A stretch of DNA of 64,000 bases from positions 496,001-560,000 of the forward strand of contig NZ_JBBYXJ010000002.1 in assembly GCF_039655775.1 (NCBI RefSeq). Direction: 5' to 3'. The position numbers and the translations under genes were made by a program. This DNA comes from Iodidimonas sp. SYSU 1G8 (GTDB taxonomy: Bacteria > Pseudomonadota > Alphaproteobacteria > SMXS01). Below are positions 1 through 11,100 of the stretch, piece after piece (position 1 is the first letter of the stretch; the number at the start of each line of letters is the position of its first letter). The notes below the pieces were generated by a model, which did no database searches, was not told where the DNA came from, and saw only the letters and a list, made by a program, of their open reading frames with translations.

Positions 1-682
1 CGTCCTTTTTCCAGCGGACGAAAATCTCGTCGCGCTTGCCCTCGTAGGGACCGATGCCGAGCGGTCCGCCGAAATGATCGAAGATCACCGGAATGTCCGG
101 AAACGCCCGGGCCAGGTCGGTCAGCTCGGGAATCTGCGGGTGATAGAGCCAGGAATCGAAGCTCATGCCGTAGCGCCCGAGCTGCGCGTAGCCGCGCCGG
201 AACACTGGATCGAGAAGCATGCCCTCGCGCGGGTTGGTGTGCGAGCGCCGGACGCGGTCGTCCTTGTCCCAGCCCGCCGCGTGGCGGATGCCGCGGAAGC
301 GGTCGGGGGCGGCGGCCTGATGCGCCTCCAGCACCTCGGCGACCTCTTCGCCCAGGGTCAGGTCCGCGAAGCCGACGATGCCGGCGCAGGCGCGGGTCCG
401 GCCATAAATGCCGCTGGCGCTCATGGCGGCGATGCCGTTGACGAACTCGGTCTCGCCGACCGGCCGCAGCCGCACGGGTCCATCGGCGCGGTACATGGCG
501 GCGCATTCCATGAAGACGGTGGCGACGATATTATGGCCGCTGCCGGTGTCGGCGAGCAATTCGTCGAGCAGATAGCGCGAGCCGGGGTGATCCCACAGAT
601 GGTGATGGGGGTCGACAATCGGCAGATCCGGCTCCAGAGCCGCTTCCTCCACCAGCGCCAGCCACGCCGCGTCTCCCGCCAT
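1..682 (-). CDS. Amidohydrolase family protein (partial, C-terminus off the window)
   Basis: A minus-strand gene starts at the ATG at 682-680 and stays open to the window edge, giving 227 codons of the N-terminal part. The start is backed by a strong AAGGGGAG Shine-Dalgarno just upstream. Near the N-terminus the protein reads PIVDPHHHLWDHPGSRYL, the metal-binding HxH strand of amidohydrolase_2 (PF04909) TIM-barrel enzymes. Further on it has IRHAAGWDKDD and, near the cut end, PVIFDHFGGPLG, the third conserved histidine block. This family hydrolyses or decarboxylates lactones and aromatic acids; the substrate cannot be told here. The next gene upstream on the same strand (GST) ends 67 bases away, so co-transcription is possible. 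Confidence 0.85.
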   Translation of the reverse strand, partial: MAGDAAWLALVEEAALEPDLPIVDPHHHLWDHPGSRYLLDELLADTGSGHNIVATVFMECAAMYRADGPVRLRPVGETEFVNGIAAMSASGIYGRTRACAGIVGFADLTLGEEVAEVLEAHQAAAPDRFRGIRHAAGWDKDDRVRRSHTNPREGMLLDPVFRRGYAQLGRYGMSFDSWLYHPQIPELTDLARAFPDIPVIFDHFGGPLGIGPYEGKRDEIFVRWKKD

Positions 683-749
683 CGCTCTCCCCTTTTCCGG
701 TTCCCCAACCGTTCGAGCCTACTCCATGCAGCGGTGCAGAAAAAAGAGC

Positions 750-1436
750 CTAATCCGCTTCGGCGCAGGGTTCCGCGCGCGCGAGACCGCCAAACAGATC
801 CAGCATGCGCTGGCGCCAGGCCTCGACGGGGTCGGCCGGATCGAGGAGGCCGCCAACGGTCATCCGTGCCCACATGAAGCCGCCGAAGGCGCAGTAATCC
901 GCATAGGCGGGGGCGTCGCCGGACAGGAAATCGCGCTCACGCAATGTCAGCCGCAGGGGCTCGATCGCCGCGCGCAGCTTCTTCACGCTGCCTGCCTCGG
1001 CCATCTGCTCGATGCTCATGCCGGTCCAGTCGAAGCGGCTCTGGCGAAAGTAGGGCTGGTCCGCTTCGGGCGTCAGGGCATAGGTCGCGGGCGTGCACAG
1101 CAGGAACAGGGCCGACAGTTGCTGACTGTCGCACCAGTGATTGACGAGGCGGGCGAGCGCGCGGCCGCCGTCGCCGCCGAACAGGCTGGGACGGTCGGGA
1201 TAGGTCTCTTCCAGATGACAGGCGATGCGCCACGAATCGCTTACGGCGGTCTCGCCATCGACCAGGACGGGCACCCGGTCCTGTCCGGAAAAGGCGATGA
1301 CATGCTTGCCGCCATAGCCGATGCCGATCCGCTCGGGCGTCAGGCCCTTATGCGCCAGCGCCATCCGGGCGCGCCAGACGAACGGACTGACCGAGCGCCC
1401 CTGGTTCAGCACGAGTTCGTAGAGCCGCACGTCCAT
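750..1436 (-). CDS. Glutathione S-transferase family protein
   Basis: A protein of about 228 residues starting MDVRLYELVLNQGRSVSPF, the thioredoxin-like N-terminal domain of a GST. It is followed by VPVLVDGETAVSDSWRI, the cis-proline plus glutathione gamma-glutamyl-binding ES/DS motif, and an all-helical C-terminal domain. I chose the ATG at 1436 because GGGGAG lies just before it and the domain begins there; an in-frame start 33 bases upstream has no such support. It follows tamB by 46 bases on the same strand. The role is probably glutathione-dependent detoxification or isomerisation in the cytoplasm. The substrate is unknown. Confidence 0.85.
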   Translation of the reverse strand: MDVRLYELVLNQGRSVSPFVWRARMALAHKGLTPERIGIGYGGKHVIAFSGQDRVPVLVDGETAVSDSWRIACHLEETYPDRPSLFGGDGGRALARLVNHWCDSQQLSALFLLCTPATYALTPEADQPYFRQSRFDWTGMSIEQMAEAGSVKKLRAAIEPLRLTLRERDFLSGDAPAYADYCAFGGFMWARMTVGGLLDPADPVEAWRQRMLDLFGGLARAEPCAEAD

Positions 1437-1482
1437 CTCCCCGGTTCGCGTGTGCGCCGGCGCCATCACGCCCGAGGAGAAC

Positions 1483-4400
1483 TCAATAGTCCAGCTTGTA
1501 CTGCACCCGGAACTTCTGGTTGCCGGTGCTGGTCGCCTCCGTCCCCACGCTCAGGTTCTTGGTGAGATCGATCTCGACCGACGCGGAGGTCGCGTCCTCC
1601 TCTTCGGTGGCGCTGCCGAATTCCACATAGATGTCCTTGGTGATGTATTTGCCGCCGCGAATGACGGGGGAGCCGGCCTCGTCCTCGTCATCGGCGCCGG
1701 GACGGTCGAGCGTTCCCACGGTCAGTCGGTCGAGGCTCAGCGCGCCGCGCAGCTTGCCGATCACGTCGAAGCCCGAGCCCGATGAACCCAGCGAGGCCAC
1801 GGCGGTCGCCAGCTGGGCGGCCTCGAAGGTCGACAGGTTCGCCTTGCCGGTGCCGAACAGAACCCGGGAGATGATTTCGTCCTGGGGCATTTCCGGATTG
1901 GACGACAGCTTGATCTGCGGGTTGGAGGCACGGCCGCTCAGGGCGATCTCGGCGCTCAGCGAGGGGACGGTGTAAACCGCCCGCGCGTTGATGACCGGGT
2001 CGAGGTCGCCGCCGCCCACCAGTTCGATCCGCGATCCGTCCTGCAGCACGAAGGTGCGGCCCGCGAAATCGAATTCACCCTTCACCAGCTCGATGCGGCC
2101 CTGAAGCGCCAGATTGTCCGTCGTGCCGCGCACCCGCACCTGGCCCTGCCATTCGGAGTCCAGGCCGCGGCCGCGCACGAACAGTCGGTTCTCGGCGCTG
2201 ACGTTGATCCGCAAACGGGTCTTGAAGGGAGTCTCGGCGGGCTTTTCCGGCAGGGTGATCAGCCCGGGCGGCCGGTTCAGCTCGACCACGTAGAGTTTGA
2301 TCACATCATCCGAGGCCCGCGCGTTCAGCGTGTATTCGGCTTCGTTGACGCGCGCATCGCCGGTGATCTCGGCATATTCGGCCGTCTGGACATAGCGGAT
2401 CTTGCCGGTCGCTCGCGCGGTCATGTCCCGCAGCTTCAGCACGCGCGCCCTGTCGAAGGCGGCGTTCAGGTCGGCTTCCATGCCGCCGGGCGCCAGGGGC
2501 TTGATCCAGCCGGACAGGGTGATGACGCCCTTGCCGCCGTCGCTGGCTGCGGTGGACGGAATTTCCAGGAGATTGTCGCGCAGGACGAAGCGCATCTCGG
2601 GCGTCTGGGCGCGGAAACCCGTCGACAGGTTGCGATAGGTCATATTGGTGATGCCGAACTGGCCGTTGAGCGTCGGCGCGGCGATGCTGCCCGAGACGGT
2701 GGCGTCCACCCGGGCGGTGCCGCCCAGAATATGCTCGTAGGCGCCGGTCAGCGGCCAGATATAGGCCAGTTCCGCGTTGCCCTTCACGGCGGCCTGCAAC
2801 GGCGCGTTCTCGTTCACGGTCAGGGCGAACGGGCCGTCGCCGCGGCTGACCGGTACTTCCGCGGTGGCCTCCAGCGCCCGTTGGCCGCCGGTGTCGATGG
2901 TCAGCGTGCCGCTTGCCCGGCTGCCACCCAGGCGTCCATTGGCCGCGATGGTGACGGGCCGCCGGTCCAGGCTGTCGGCGACCAGAAGATCATCGACCCG
3001 CAGGCTGAAGGTGCCTTGCGGCGCGCCGCTCAGGTCGATCCGGCCATCAAGGCTCAGCTTGCCGGTCATGTCGACGCCGCCGAGCATCTTGGACAGGGCG
3101 GCGACATCCAGATCACTGGCGCGAAGCCGCGCGGTGCCGCCCTGTTCACGAATGCTCGCCTGCGCTTCGACGGGCGAGCCGTTGTACGACAGGCGAATCG
3201 GGCCGACCTCGGTGCCGGCTTCGGCCAGCACCACGGTCGCGGGGGAAGAGAGGGTCACCTTCTGGCCCACGATGGTGCCGTTCAGCGCCTCCAGCGTGAT
3301 GGTGTTCGGCGCCGCCAGAACCGGCCGGTCGGCACGGCCTTCCAGTGTCACCGACAACGGCCCGTCGTAATCGCCGGTGATCGTGGCGTTCAGCGCCAGG
3401 CCGGTCCCGCTCGGCGTGACCGTCGCGGCGACCTGGTCCAGCTTGGCGCGGTCCCAGACGATGTCCGTGCCTTTCAGGCTGAGCGTGCGGATGTCGAGCG
3501 CCTCGCCCGCCAGCAGGTCACCCTGCAGCCGCGCCTGGGCCATGGTGATCTCGTTCTCGCCAGATGGCGAGAGAGCGGCGTCGCGCGCGCTCATGTCGAT
3601 GCGGATCCGCTGGGCATCGCCTTCGGGGGCGAAGGCGACGGTGCCGTCGAAGTTACCCGATGCCGGCATCCCGGCCAGCGCCGTCGGCACGTCCTTGCCG
3701 GCGACGCGCAGCTCGAGCGTGCCGCTCATGGGCGATGCCAGACTGTCGGCGGCAAGCGCGCCCGACAGCGAGAGCGACTGGCCGGTGACGGCGATCGGGT
3801 CGGCGCGCCATGCGCCATCCTCGCCCATGGCGAAGGGGACCGCGACCTGGATGGGCTCGCCATTCAGGCCGAAATTCGCGTCCAGCCTGCCTTCGGGGGC
3901 GGCGACCACATCGCGGAACGCGGCGCTCAGCGAGACGTCGGTCAGGTTGAGCCCCGACACGGTGGCGGCGGCGATCCCGGTGCGCATCGTCACGTCTGGC
4001 GAGGCGGTCTCGCCGGTGATGGTGCCGGTCACCGCCAGCGGGCCGCTCGCGGTCACCGCGTCGCCGGCAAGGTCGGCCACGTCGGCGAAGCGGGCTTCAT
4101 AGGTCGCATCGATGGTATCGCCGATCCGCCCGTTGATCCCCGCGGTCACGCGCGCGCCCTTGATCGTGCCGTTCAGATCGCCCTGTCCCGCGCCGGCGGG
4201 ATCGTCCAGCGTCAGGCTGAAGCGGGGCGAGGCGCCGATCAGGGCGGACAGGCGGGCGTCCTGCAGCGCGAGCGCCGCCGCCTCGCCGGTCGCCTTGACC
4301 AGCAGACGTCCGGCATCCGGCCGCCAATCGACGTTGGCGGATGCGTTCAGGCGGCCCGCGGCGCCCAGCGCCGGCACGCGCCGCAGATCGTTCAGCGCGA

Positions 4401-5814
4401 TCCTGGCCTCGCCCTTCACCGACAGGGGCGACAGCACGACATCGCCGCTCGCCGTCAGCGACGATCCGGCATCCGAGAGGGATGCCTCGGCGATGGCGAT
4501 CCGTCCCGCCGCCGTGTCATAGGTGGCATTCACGGCCCAATCGGCTCGAAGCGTCTGGCCCGAGGTTGCGACGTCCTCGAGCGCGCCCTTGCCCTCGATG
4601 CCGTAGGTCTCGCCATCTCCGGCGGTGGCGACGATCTCGCCGCTGACCTGCCGCGCGGTGAGGTCGGGGCCGCTGAGTCGATCCAGCGTGACGGTGGCCG
4701 CCATGCTGGTGCGCGCGCCGTCGCGGGTCACCGAGCCGTCGGCCGCCAGCGTTCCATAGCGCCAGTCGCCCAGCAGCGCCGCGAACCACTCGGCGTTGCG
4801 CGAGCGCAGGGAAAAACGCGGCGACATCATCTCGTCGCCGCCCGTCAGCGTCCCTTCGAGGCGAATCTCGGCGCCCGGATTGATCAGCGTCGCGCCGTAG
4901 CTCTCGGGCAGGCCATCCTCGAACGCGATGTCGATGGTCACGGCCGGCGCGCCGATCAACGCCGTGGTCTCGTTTTTCGGCAGGAACGGACGCGGGTCCA
5001 TCACCCCGGCGATCCGCAGCCGGTCCGTGAAGAGGATGGTCAGGTCGGCGATGGTCTTGCCGCTCCGGGTTCCGTCCAGCCGGCCGCGCCAGTTGTTCAC
5101 CGAGCCCTGGCCGCCGAGCGTCATCTCGATATCGCCATCCTCGCCGGGGAACAGGAAGCCGCCCAGCCCGCCGCCTGCCTTGCTGACCAGCTTGCCGTCC
5201 AGCGCCAGCCGGTCCCGGGCCGGTTCGTAATCGGCCACGAGCCGGATGGATTCGCCGCGCGCGTCCTGCGGGGCCAGCGCCAGCCTGATCTCGATGGCGG
5301 GCGACCTGGTCCAGCGGAGCGCGCCCATCAGGGTGAACGGCGTCTCCTCGCCTTCGAACAGGACCTCATCGACCTTCAGCCGGTCCAGCCTGAGATCGAC
5401 GGGCAGGTTCGGCAGGGCGAGGGGTTCGGTGGTCTCGGTGGGCGGCGCCTGCGCCAGCGTCAGCCGCGCCGCGCTCAGGCTCTCCACGTGCACGGTGCCG
5501 GCCAGCAGCCCCAGATGCCGCCAGCGGACGGCGACGCGCTCCGCCATGACCACGGTCTTGCCTTGCTGGGTCAGGGTGAAACGGCCGATGGTGAGGTCGG
5601 ACAGCGGGTCGCCGCTCAGATCCGTGATGACGGCGACACTTTGCGTGGCCGGGTCGCCGATGGCGTCCTCGGCGATGCCGGCGATCAGGCCGTTGAACGC
5701 GCCCGCGCGCAGCAGCACGTAGAGCATCAGCACGATCCCGACGACCAAGGCGGGGGTCCAGGCGCGTTTCAAGGTCCACCAGGGACGCGAGGTCTGTTCC
5801 ATGTCCTGTGTCAT
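1483..5814 (-). CDS. tamB: Translocation and assembly module subunit TamB (DUF490)
   Basis: A 1443-residue protein with one N-terminal membrane anchor (about residues 16-35) and then a very long periplasmic region of repeating beta strands, as expected for the lipid-conducting groove of AsmA/TamB proteins. The C-terminal DUF490/TamB domain is evident: strand-rich DLALQGRIELVKGEFDFAGR, a downstream ISRVLFGTGKANLSTFEAAQ segment, and an end in an aromatic residue (KLDY). TamB spans from inner to outer membrane and works with TamA in outer-membrane protein assembly and phospholipid transport. Its ATG overlaps the stop of tamA as TGATG, so translation is coupled. The length is within the family's usual range (about 1200-1500). 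Confidence 0.95.
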   Translation of the reverse strand: MTQDMEQTSRPWWTLKRAWTPALVVGIVLMLYVLLRAGAFNGLIAGIAEDAIGDPATQSVAVITDLSGDPLSDLTIGRFTLTQQGKTVVMAERVAVRWRHLGLLAGTVHVESLSAARLTLAQAPPTETTEPLALPNLPVDLRLDRLKVDEVLFEGEETPFTLMGALRWTRSPAIEIRLALAPQDARGESIRLVADYEPARDRLALDGKLVSKAGGGLGGFLFPGEDGDIEMTLGGQGSVNNWRGRLDGTRSGKTIADLTILFTDRLRIAGVMDPRPFLPKNETTALIGAPAVTIDIAFEDGLPESYGATLINPGAEIRLEGTLTGGDEMMSPRFSLRSRNAEWFAALLGDWRYGTLAADGSVTRDGARTSMAATVTLDRLSGPDLTARQVSGEIVATAGDGETYGIEGKGALEDVATSGQTLRADWAVNATYDTAAGRIAIAEASLSDAGSSLTASGDVVLSPLSVKGEARIALNDLRRVPALGAAGRLNASANVDWRPDAGRLLVKATGEAAALALQDARLSALIGASPRFSLTLDDPAGAGQGDLNGTIKGARVTAGINGRIGDTIDATYEARFADVADLAGDAVTASGPLAVTGTITGETASPDVTMRTGIAAATVSGLNLTDVSLSAAFRDVVAAPEGRLDANFGLNGEPIQVAVPFAMGEDGAWRADPIAVTGQSLSLSGALAADSLASPMSGTLELRVAGKDVPTALAGMPASGNFDGTVAFAPEGDAQRIRIDMSARDAALSPSGENEITMAQARLQGDLLAGEALDIRTLSLKGTDIVWDRAKLDQVAATVTPSGTGLALNATITGDYDGPLSVTLEGRADRPVLAAPNTITLEALNGTIVGQKVTLSSPATVVLAEAGTEVGPIRLSYNGSPVEAQASIREQGGTARLRASDLDVAALSKMLGGVDMTGKLSLDGRIDLSGAPQGTFSLRVDDLLVADSLDRRPVTIAANGRLGGSRASGTLTIDTGGQRALEATAEVPVSRGDGPFALTVNENAPLQAAVKGNAELAYIWPLTGAYEHILGGTARVDATVSGSIAAPTLNGQFGITNMTYRNLSTGFRAQTPEMRFVLRDNLLEIPSTAASDGGKGVITLSGWIKPLAPGGMEADLNAAFDRARVLKLRDMTARATGKIRYVQTAEYAEITGDARVNEAEYTLNARASDDVIKLYVVELNRPPGLITLPEKPAETPFKTRLRINVSAENRLFVRGRGLDSEWQGQVRVRGTTDNLALQGRIELVKGEFDFAGRTFVLQDGSRIELVGGGDLDPVINARAVYTVPSLSAEIALSGRASNPQIKLSSNPEMPQDEIISRVLFGTGKANLSTFEAAQLATAVASLGSSGSGFDVIGKLRGALSLDRLTVGTLDRPGADDEDEAGSPVIRGGKYITKDIYVEFGSATEEEDATSASVEIDLTKNLSVGTEATSTGNQKFRVQYKLDY

Positions 5815-7835
5815 CAGAAGGCCTGCCCGATGCTGACATAGATCTGGAAGTCGTCATCCGCGGGGGTGCCGTTGATGGGGAACGCCACGTCCAGTCGCAC
5901 GGGACCGAAGCCCGTGTAATAGCGCACGCCGATGCCGGCGCCCCAGCGCAACTTCTGCGAGAAATCCGGCAGCGCGCTGTCGAACACGCTGCCGCCCTCG
6001 AAGAAGGGAACGACGCCCCATGTATCGGTGACCTTGATGCGCACCTCCGCGCCGACCTCGAACAGCGATTTGCCGCCGATGGGTTCGCCGGCCGGATCGA
6101 CGGGACCGATGGCCTGATAGCCATAGCCCCTGATCGAGTTGCCGCCGCCAGAGTAGAACCGCTTGCTGGCCGGGATGTTCCGGATGTCGTTGGCGCCGAA
6201 CAGCGCGCCCAGCTTCACGCGCCCGGCGACGACGTATTTGCCGGCGTCGTCGAGCCGCAGATAGGCGCTCGCCGTCCCTTCCATGGTGACGAAGTTCTTG
6301 GCGTCGCCGAACACCAGATAGGGCGCAGCCTTGAGGCCCAGACGGAAGCCGGTGGTCGGGTCCAGAAGATCATCGGAGCGGTCGTAGGCGACCAGGGCCG
6401 GGAGCCCGAGCAGGATCGATTTGGTCGGCGCGAAGGCGTCGCGCGTATCGAGATAGGACGCCTCGGTCCCCAGGCGCACCCGCAGACGCTTGGTGACTTC
6501 CCGTTCGACGCCGGCGCGCAGCACGCCGCGATATTCCAGGAACGCGTCCGTGTCCTCGCGGGCCACCTCGGCGCCGATCAGCAGCTTCTGGTCGTTGCGC
6601 AGGAAGCGCGGCTTGGTGAGGTCGCCGGTGAACTGCTGCAACTTTTGGTCCGCCTCGGCTTCCACGATCAGCCGTTCGCCGGCGCCGAAGATGTTGCGGT
6701 GTTCCCAGAACACCGAGCCGCCGAAGCCGTTGACGGTGGAGTAGGAGGCGGTGGCGCCGATCGACCGGTGGTCGCGCTCGCGCAGGCGAACCTTCATGGG
6801 CTGCTCGTCGCCGTCCACCAGCGGATCGTCCGAGTCGATCCGGATGGTGGAGAACAGGTTCATGGCGGTCAGTTCCTCGCGGAACTTGGCGACCTTGCGG
6901 CTGTCATATTGCTCGCCTTCCTCCCAGGTGATCACCTTGAGCACGGCGTTCTTCTTGACCGTCTCGAGGCCGTCGACGGTGGTGGCGCCGAATCGGATCC
7001 GGGGGCCGGTCTCGATGCGGACCTTGGCCGTCAGCTTGCCGTCGAGGTGGTTCGCCTTGAAATCCTGGTCGGCCAGCTTGGCGCGCGGATACCCCAGCTG
7101 AGGCAGCTCCTGCATGACCTTGCCGAAGGCCGCGACCACGATCTCGCTGCGGGCGGGCTGCCCGACCTGCTCGGTGGCGACCTTGTCGGCCATTGCCTGA
7201 ACCTCGGGCGGCAGCGAGGCCGGCCCGACCAGTTGCATGGAATAGGCGCCGATGGTGAAACGGTCACCGGGCGTGATCGTGATCGTCACCGCGATGGGTT
7301 TGCGGTCCCGGGCGACGGTGTAGTTGATGCGCGCCCCGTAATATCCCTCGGCGCGCAGCACGTCGGCGAAGCCGTTGATATCGCGCCGTATGCGGGCACG
7401 AAGATCCCAGATCGAGGCGGGATCCTCCTTGCGCAGCCGGACCAGGTCGGAACGGTCCTTCAGGCTGGATTCGAGGCCGGTCCCCTTGAGGCCCTCGATA
7501 TCGACATCGTAAGCGTAGGAGGGAATGCCGGCCGCCCGACGCGCCGCTTCCTCGGCCTCCTCCTCCTGCGCGCGGAGTTTTTCCTCCTCCTTGCGCGCGG
7601 CCTTGTCGGCCTTGCGGGCCTTTTTCTCGGCCTTGCGCTGGGCTTTCTCGGCCTGACGTTCCGCCTTGGTCAGAGGCGGGCGCTCGGCCTCTCCTCCCCA
7701 TTCGTCGGCGGATACCGGATCGACCTGCGCCGACGCCGGAGCGGTAAGTACCAGCGTCAGGACAAACAGGGTGGTGACGATGCTCAAGGCCGGCCGGATC
7801 GCCGCTCTCCCATGCTCGGCGGCACAGGCCGCCAT
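5814..7835 (-). CDS. tamA: Outer membrane assembly protein TamA (Omp85 family)
   Basis: An Omp85-family protein of about 673 residues. The N-terminal hydrophobic stretch LSIVTTLFVLTLVLTAPASAQ is a signal peptide. Next comes an unusual highly charged Lys/Ala/Glu-rich stretch of roughly 50 residues, then POTRA domains, then a 16-strand-type beta barrel with SIRGYGYQAIGP (the conserved RGY element of the L6 loop) and a C-terminal strand ending in Phe (YVSIGQAF). I placed the start at the ATG at 7835; a TTG at 7868 extends the frame by 11 residues but has no better ribosome site. It sits directly upstream of tamB and overlaps it by one base, the standard tamAB order. Confidence 0.93.
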   Translation of the reverse strand: MAACAAEHGRAAIRPALSIVTTLFVLTLVLTAPASAQVDPVSADEWGGEAERPPLTKAERQAEKAQRKAEKKARKADKAARKEEEKLRAQEEEAEEAARRAAGIPSYAYDVDIEGLKGTGLESSLKDRSDLVRLRKEDPASIWDLRARIRRDINGFADVLRAEGYYGARINYTVARDRKPIAVTITITPGDRFTIGAYSMQLVGPASLPPEVQAMADKVATEQVGQPARSEIVVAAFGKVMQELPQLGYPRAKLADQDFKANHLDGKLTAKVRIETGPRIRFGATTVDGLETVKKNAVLKVITWEEGEQYDSRKVAKFREELTAMNLFSTIRIDSDDPLVDGDEQPMKVRLRERDHRSIGATASYSTVNGFGGSVFWEHRNIFGAGERLIVEAEADQKLQQFTGDLTKPRFLRNDQKLLIGAEVAREDTDAFLEYRGVLRAGVEREVTKRLRVRLGTEASYLDTRDAFAPTKSILLGLPALVAYDRSDDLLDPTTGFRLGLKAAPYLVFGDAKNFVTMEGTASAYLRLDDAGKYVVAGRVKLGALFGANDIRNIPASKRFYSGGGNSIRGYGYQAIGPVDPAGEPIGGKSLFEVGAEVRIKVTDTWGVVPFFEGGSVFDSALPDFSQKLRWGAGIGVRYYTGFGPVRLDVAFPINGTPADDDFQIYVSIGQAF

Positions 7836-8020
7836 GCCGCCCGACAGAGGCGGCCACTTCGTGGACAACGCGCGGACGCTCCATAAGTTTCACGCCGCGT
7901 GCAAGCCCGGCGGCGACAGCCAAGTGTGGCACGGGATGGCCGTCCGCGCCAAGCGTCCACGCCCGTCCATGACGGGCAACCAAGGCCCGATGAACCCTTC
8001 GTGAACGCCACTTTGCGCTG

Positions 8021-8049
8021 TTGTAAGCATAACGGGCGTGAGGTAGTAT
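8021..8049 (+). promoter_or_regulatory. Probable sigma-70-type promoter of the giant repeat protein
   Basis: TTGTAA at 8021-8026 and TAGTAT at 8044-8049 are separated by exactly 17 bases, a good match to housekeeping -35/-10 spacing. They lie in the 330-base gap between divergent tamA and the repeat-protein gene. This would give a 5' leader of roughly 110 bases before the start at 8165. I see no clear riboswitch fold in that leader. Judged by eye only. Confidence 0.55.
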
Positions 8050-8164
8050 CTCGATTGAGGTGGGCGAGCGCTACGAGAGGGTGTGGTGTGTCGTCTGCGT
8101 TCGGACGGAGGGCTTATGGCCGTCTGGGCGCGTGAGCCAACAGCTTTTTTTAGGGGGGCTACCA

Positions 8165-11100
8165 ATGCGTAAGAGTCAGGTACTGGCTACGGTCAGTGTA
8201 ATCGCGCTTGCTTCGGCTGGCATCACGAGCGCGGCATTCGCCGTGGATCAGTTCAACGCGACGGTCAACTGGGTCACGGAAGTGCCGACCGTCGTCGCGG
8301 GCTCGAGCTCGGTCGACATCAACAACAATCAGAACAACACCAATACCGACCCGACCGCCAACATCACCAACGTGATCATGGGCGTGCCGGCGGTTCTGGG
8401 CACCCAGGATTACAACGGCCTCGATTCCGTGATCGTGGAAGAGAACATCGTCTCGGCCATCGCGGTGCTGAACACCTCGGTCGATTACGACAATGTCTCC
8501 CCCACCTATGTGGATCCGCTGCAGCTGGACCCGATCGCGTGGAACAGCATCGACCTGTGGACGGCGACCGGATCGGGCGCCAGCGCCGCGGCGACGCTGG
8601 TTTCGCTGCAGAGCAGTGATGGCGGTTCCATCCTGACGGCCTCGGTCTCGAACGTGGACGTTCAGGCCGATTCGTCCGACCTGTTCGCGGGCAGCTCGCA
8701 GCTGGTCAACGACAACACGGTCCGCGCGCAGGCGATGGGCAACGAGACCATCAACACGATCTCCGGCGACATCAACCCGCTGCTGAGCAGCACGGAAATC
8801 GGCCACGCGGGCATCAGCGGCGGCCCGAACCTGGCCGGTAACGCCGGCACGGGCTCCGGCCTGGGCGCCAGCGCCACCGTTCTGGTCGCGTCGGCGCAGG
8901 AAAACGACAATCTGGGCGCGTCTTCCGCGACGGTCGACAACACCCGCATCGGCTCGCTCGCCGTCGAACTCGACACCACCACGACCATCGAAGGCATTCC
9001 GCTGGAAGTGACGGGCAACGACATCGGCGCCGTCTTCATCGGCAACAGCGCGACCAACCAGGTCAACCTGGACGATGATCTGGACCTGGCCAACACCAGC
9101 GCCGTCACCCTGGACGGCACCGCCGGCGTCGCCAACGCGCAGCGCAACACCACGGTGGGCATGACCTTCCTGGCGCAGGTGACCGAATCGCAGATCGAGG
9201 CCGGTGAGAGCGGCGCTGTCGCCACCCCGATCAGCAACCTGACCGGCAGCTCCATCGATTTCTCGGCCAACACCATCACCGCCCAGGGCACCGGCAACGG
9301 GGCCGACAATCTGGTGCGTCTGGGTGACGGCATCAGCCAGTCGGGCAACTTCCCGGGCGGCGGCATCATCAATCCCCTGGCCTCGACGGCCCTCGTCAAT
9401 GGCGGCGGTCCGGACGGCAACGCCAACGCGGTCGGCGACCTGTTCATCGCCAACCACCAGTTCGGCGAAGTGGCGATCAGCGCCCTGGTCGGCGGCGCGA
9501 CCGCCGCCGATGACGGCGACATGAACGTCCTCGTCGAGAGCGTGCTCGATTCGAGCGTCGATGCCGTCGGCAACCTGATCGGCGCCAGCGCGCTGGGCAA
9601 CGATGTCGGCAACGCCATCGTCGTCGAGGGTGCCGCCACCTTCGACAGCCTGGTCAGCATCGCCAGCGCCCAGATCCTGAACAATGGCAGCAGCTCCACC
9701 GCGACGACCAATGGCGACATCACCGTCAGCGTCGCGACCCTCGGCACCGTGAACGGCGATATCGCCACCAGCTCGGTCACCGTCGACCGTAACAGCCTGT
9801 CCAGCCAGGCGAGCGGCAATGTCGGCTCGAACACGATCGATATCGAAGGCACCAACATCAATGGCGTCGGCGTCGATCCGGACGCCAATTTCGCGCTGAG
9901 CAGCCACACCAACATCGCCCCGCGTGTCGCGGCGGACTTCGGTATCGTCAGCGGCCAGTTCACCCGCGAGGCCGAATACACCGCCACCACCACCGGCAGC
10001 GTGCTCGTCGACGCGGCCGATGTGAGCGGCGCGGTTGGCTCCTCCATCCTCGATTCCGACATCAGCGCCTCGACCAACAATGTCAGCGCGCTCGCCGTCG
10101 CGAACCGCATCACCGAGAACAGCTTCATCGTCGGCGACGAAGGCCCGACCGCCAGCTTCACCGGCACGGTCGGCGTCATCAACGCCCAGCTCGCCCAGGG
10201 GTCCGGCAACACCGCGACCGATCACCTGAGCATGTCGGCCACCGTCGCGCCGAGCAACGACGGCGGCGCTCCGGCCATCATCAACGTCGATGCCACCGCG
10301 CTCGCGACCGACCAGTCGGACATCAGCGCCGATTCGAACAGCATCAGCGCCCGGATCTTCGGCAACCTGGTCGACGCCAACACCAACTCCATCGACATCA
10401 GCGCGGTCACCGTCGGTGACGGCGTGGTCGCCGGCGTTCAGGCGTCCAACCCGACGGCGGTCGTCTACCGCTCGGTCGCCGATGCGTCCATCGGCAACGG
10501 CACGCCGGATGGCCTGCCCGACACCGTGGTCCAGGGCGGCTTCGTGCTGATCAACGACCAGAGCGTCGAGGACATTTCGGCCAACGCGCTCGGCGACGTG
10601 CCGTGGGTGGCCAACGTGACCGGCAATTTCGTCGACGTGCAGGTGGGCAGCACCAATGCCGCCGCCACGATCACCGCAACCGACGTCAGCACCAGCCTCA
10701 ACGCGGTGACCGGCTCGATCACCGGCAACCAGGGCAGCAACGCCCTGTCCATCGACGCCGTGACGCTCGATGGCACGTCCACCCTGGTCAACACCCAGAC
10801 CTTCGCCAACGAAACCACCGGCTTCACGAGCTTCTCGGGCAGCATGGACGTGAACGTCGCCGGCGACATCCTGAACACGGTGTCGGCGGGCGCGACGACC
10901 ATCTCCGACGTCAATGTCGAGGCCAACAGCAACACGGTGATGGGCTCGGCGCGCGTCAACAACGCCTCGAACACAGTTTCCGTCGCGGCGCAGACCCAGG
11001 TCGTGACCGATATCGTCACCGGCAACGACGTGAACTCGGTCGAGATGAGCTACGGCACCGCCGGCACGCACACGGTCAGCAACGTGCTGCTCCGCTCCGA

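Noticed and set aside
2731-5841. A 1036-codon plus-strand frame opposite tamB
   Set aside because: It is rich in Arg, Gln, Gly and His without any motif; tamB on the other strand is fully supported.
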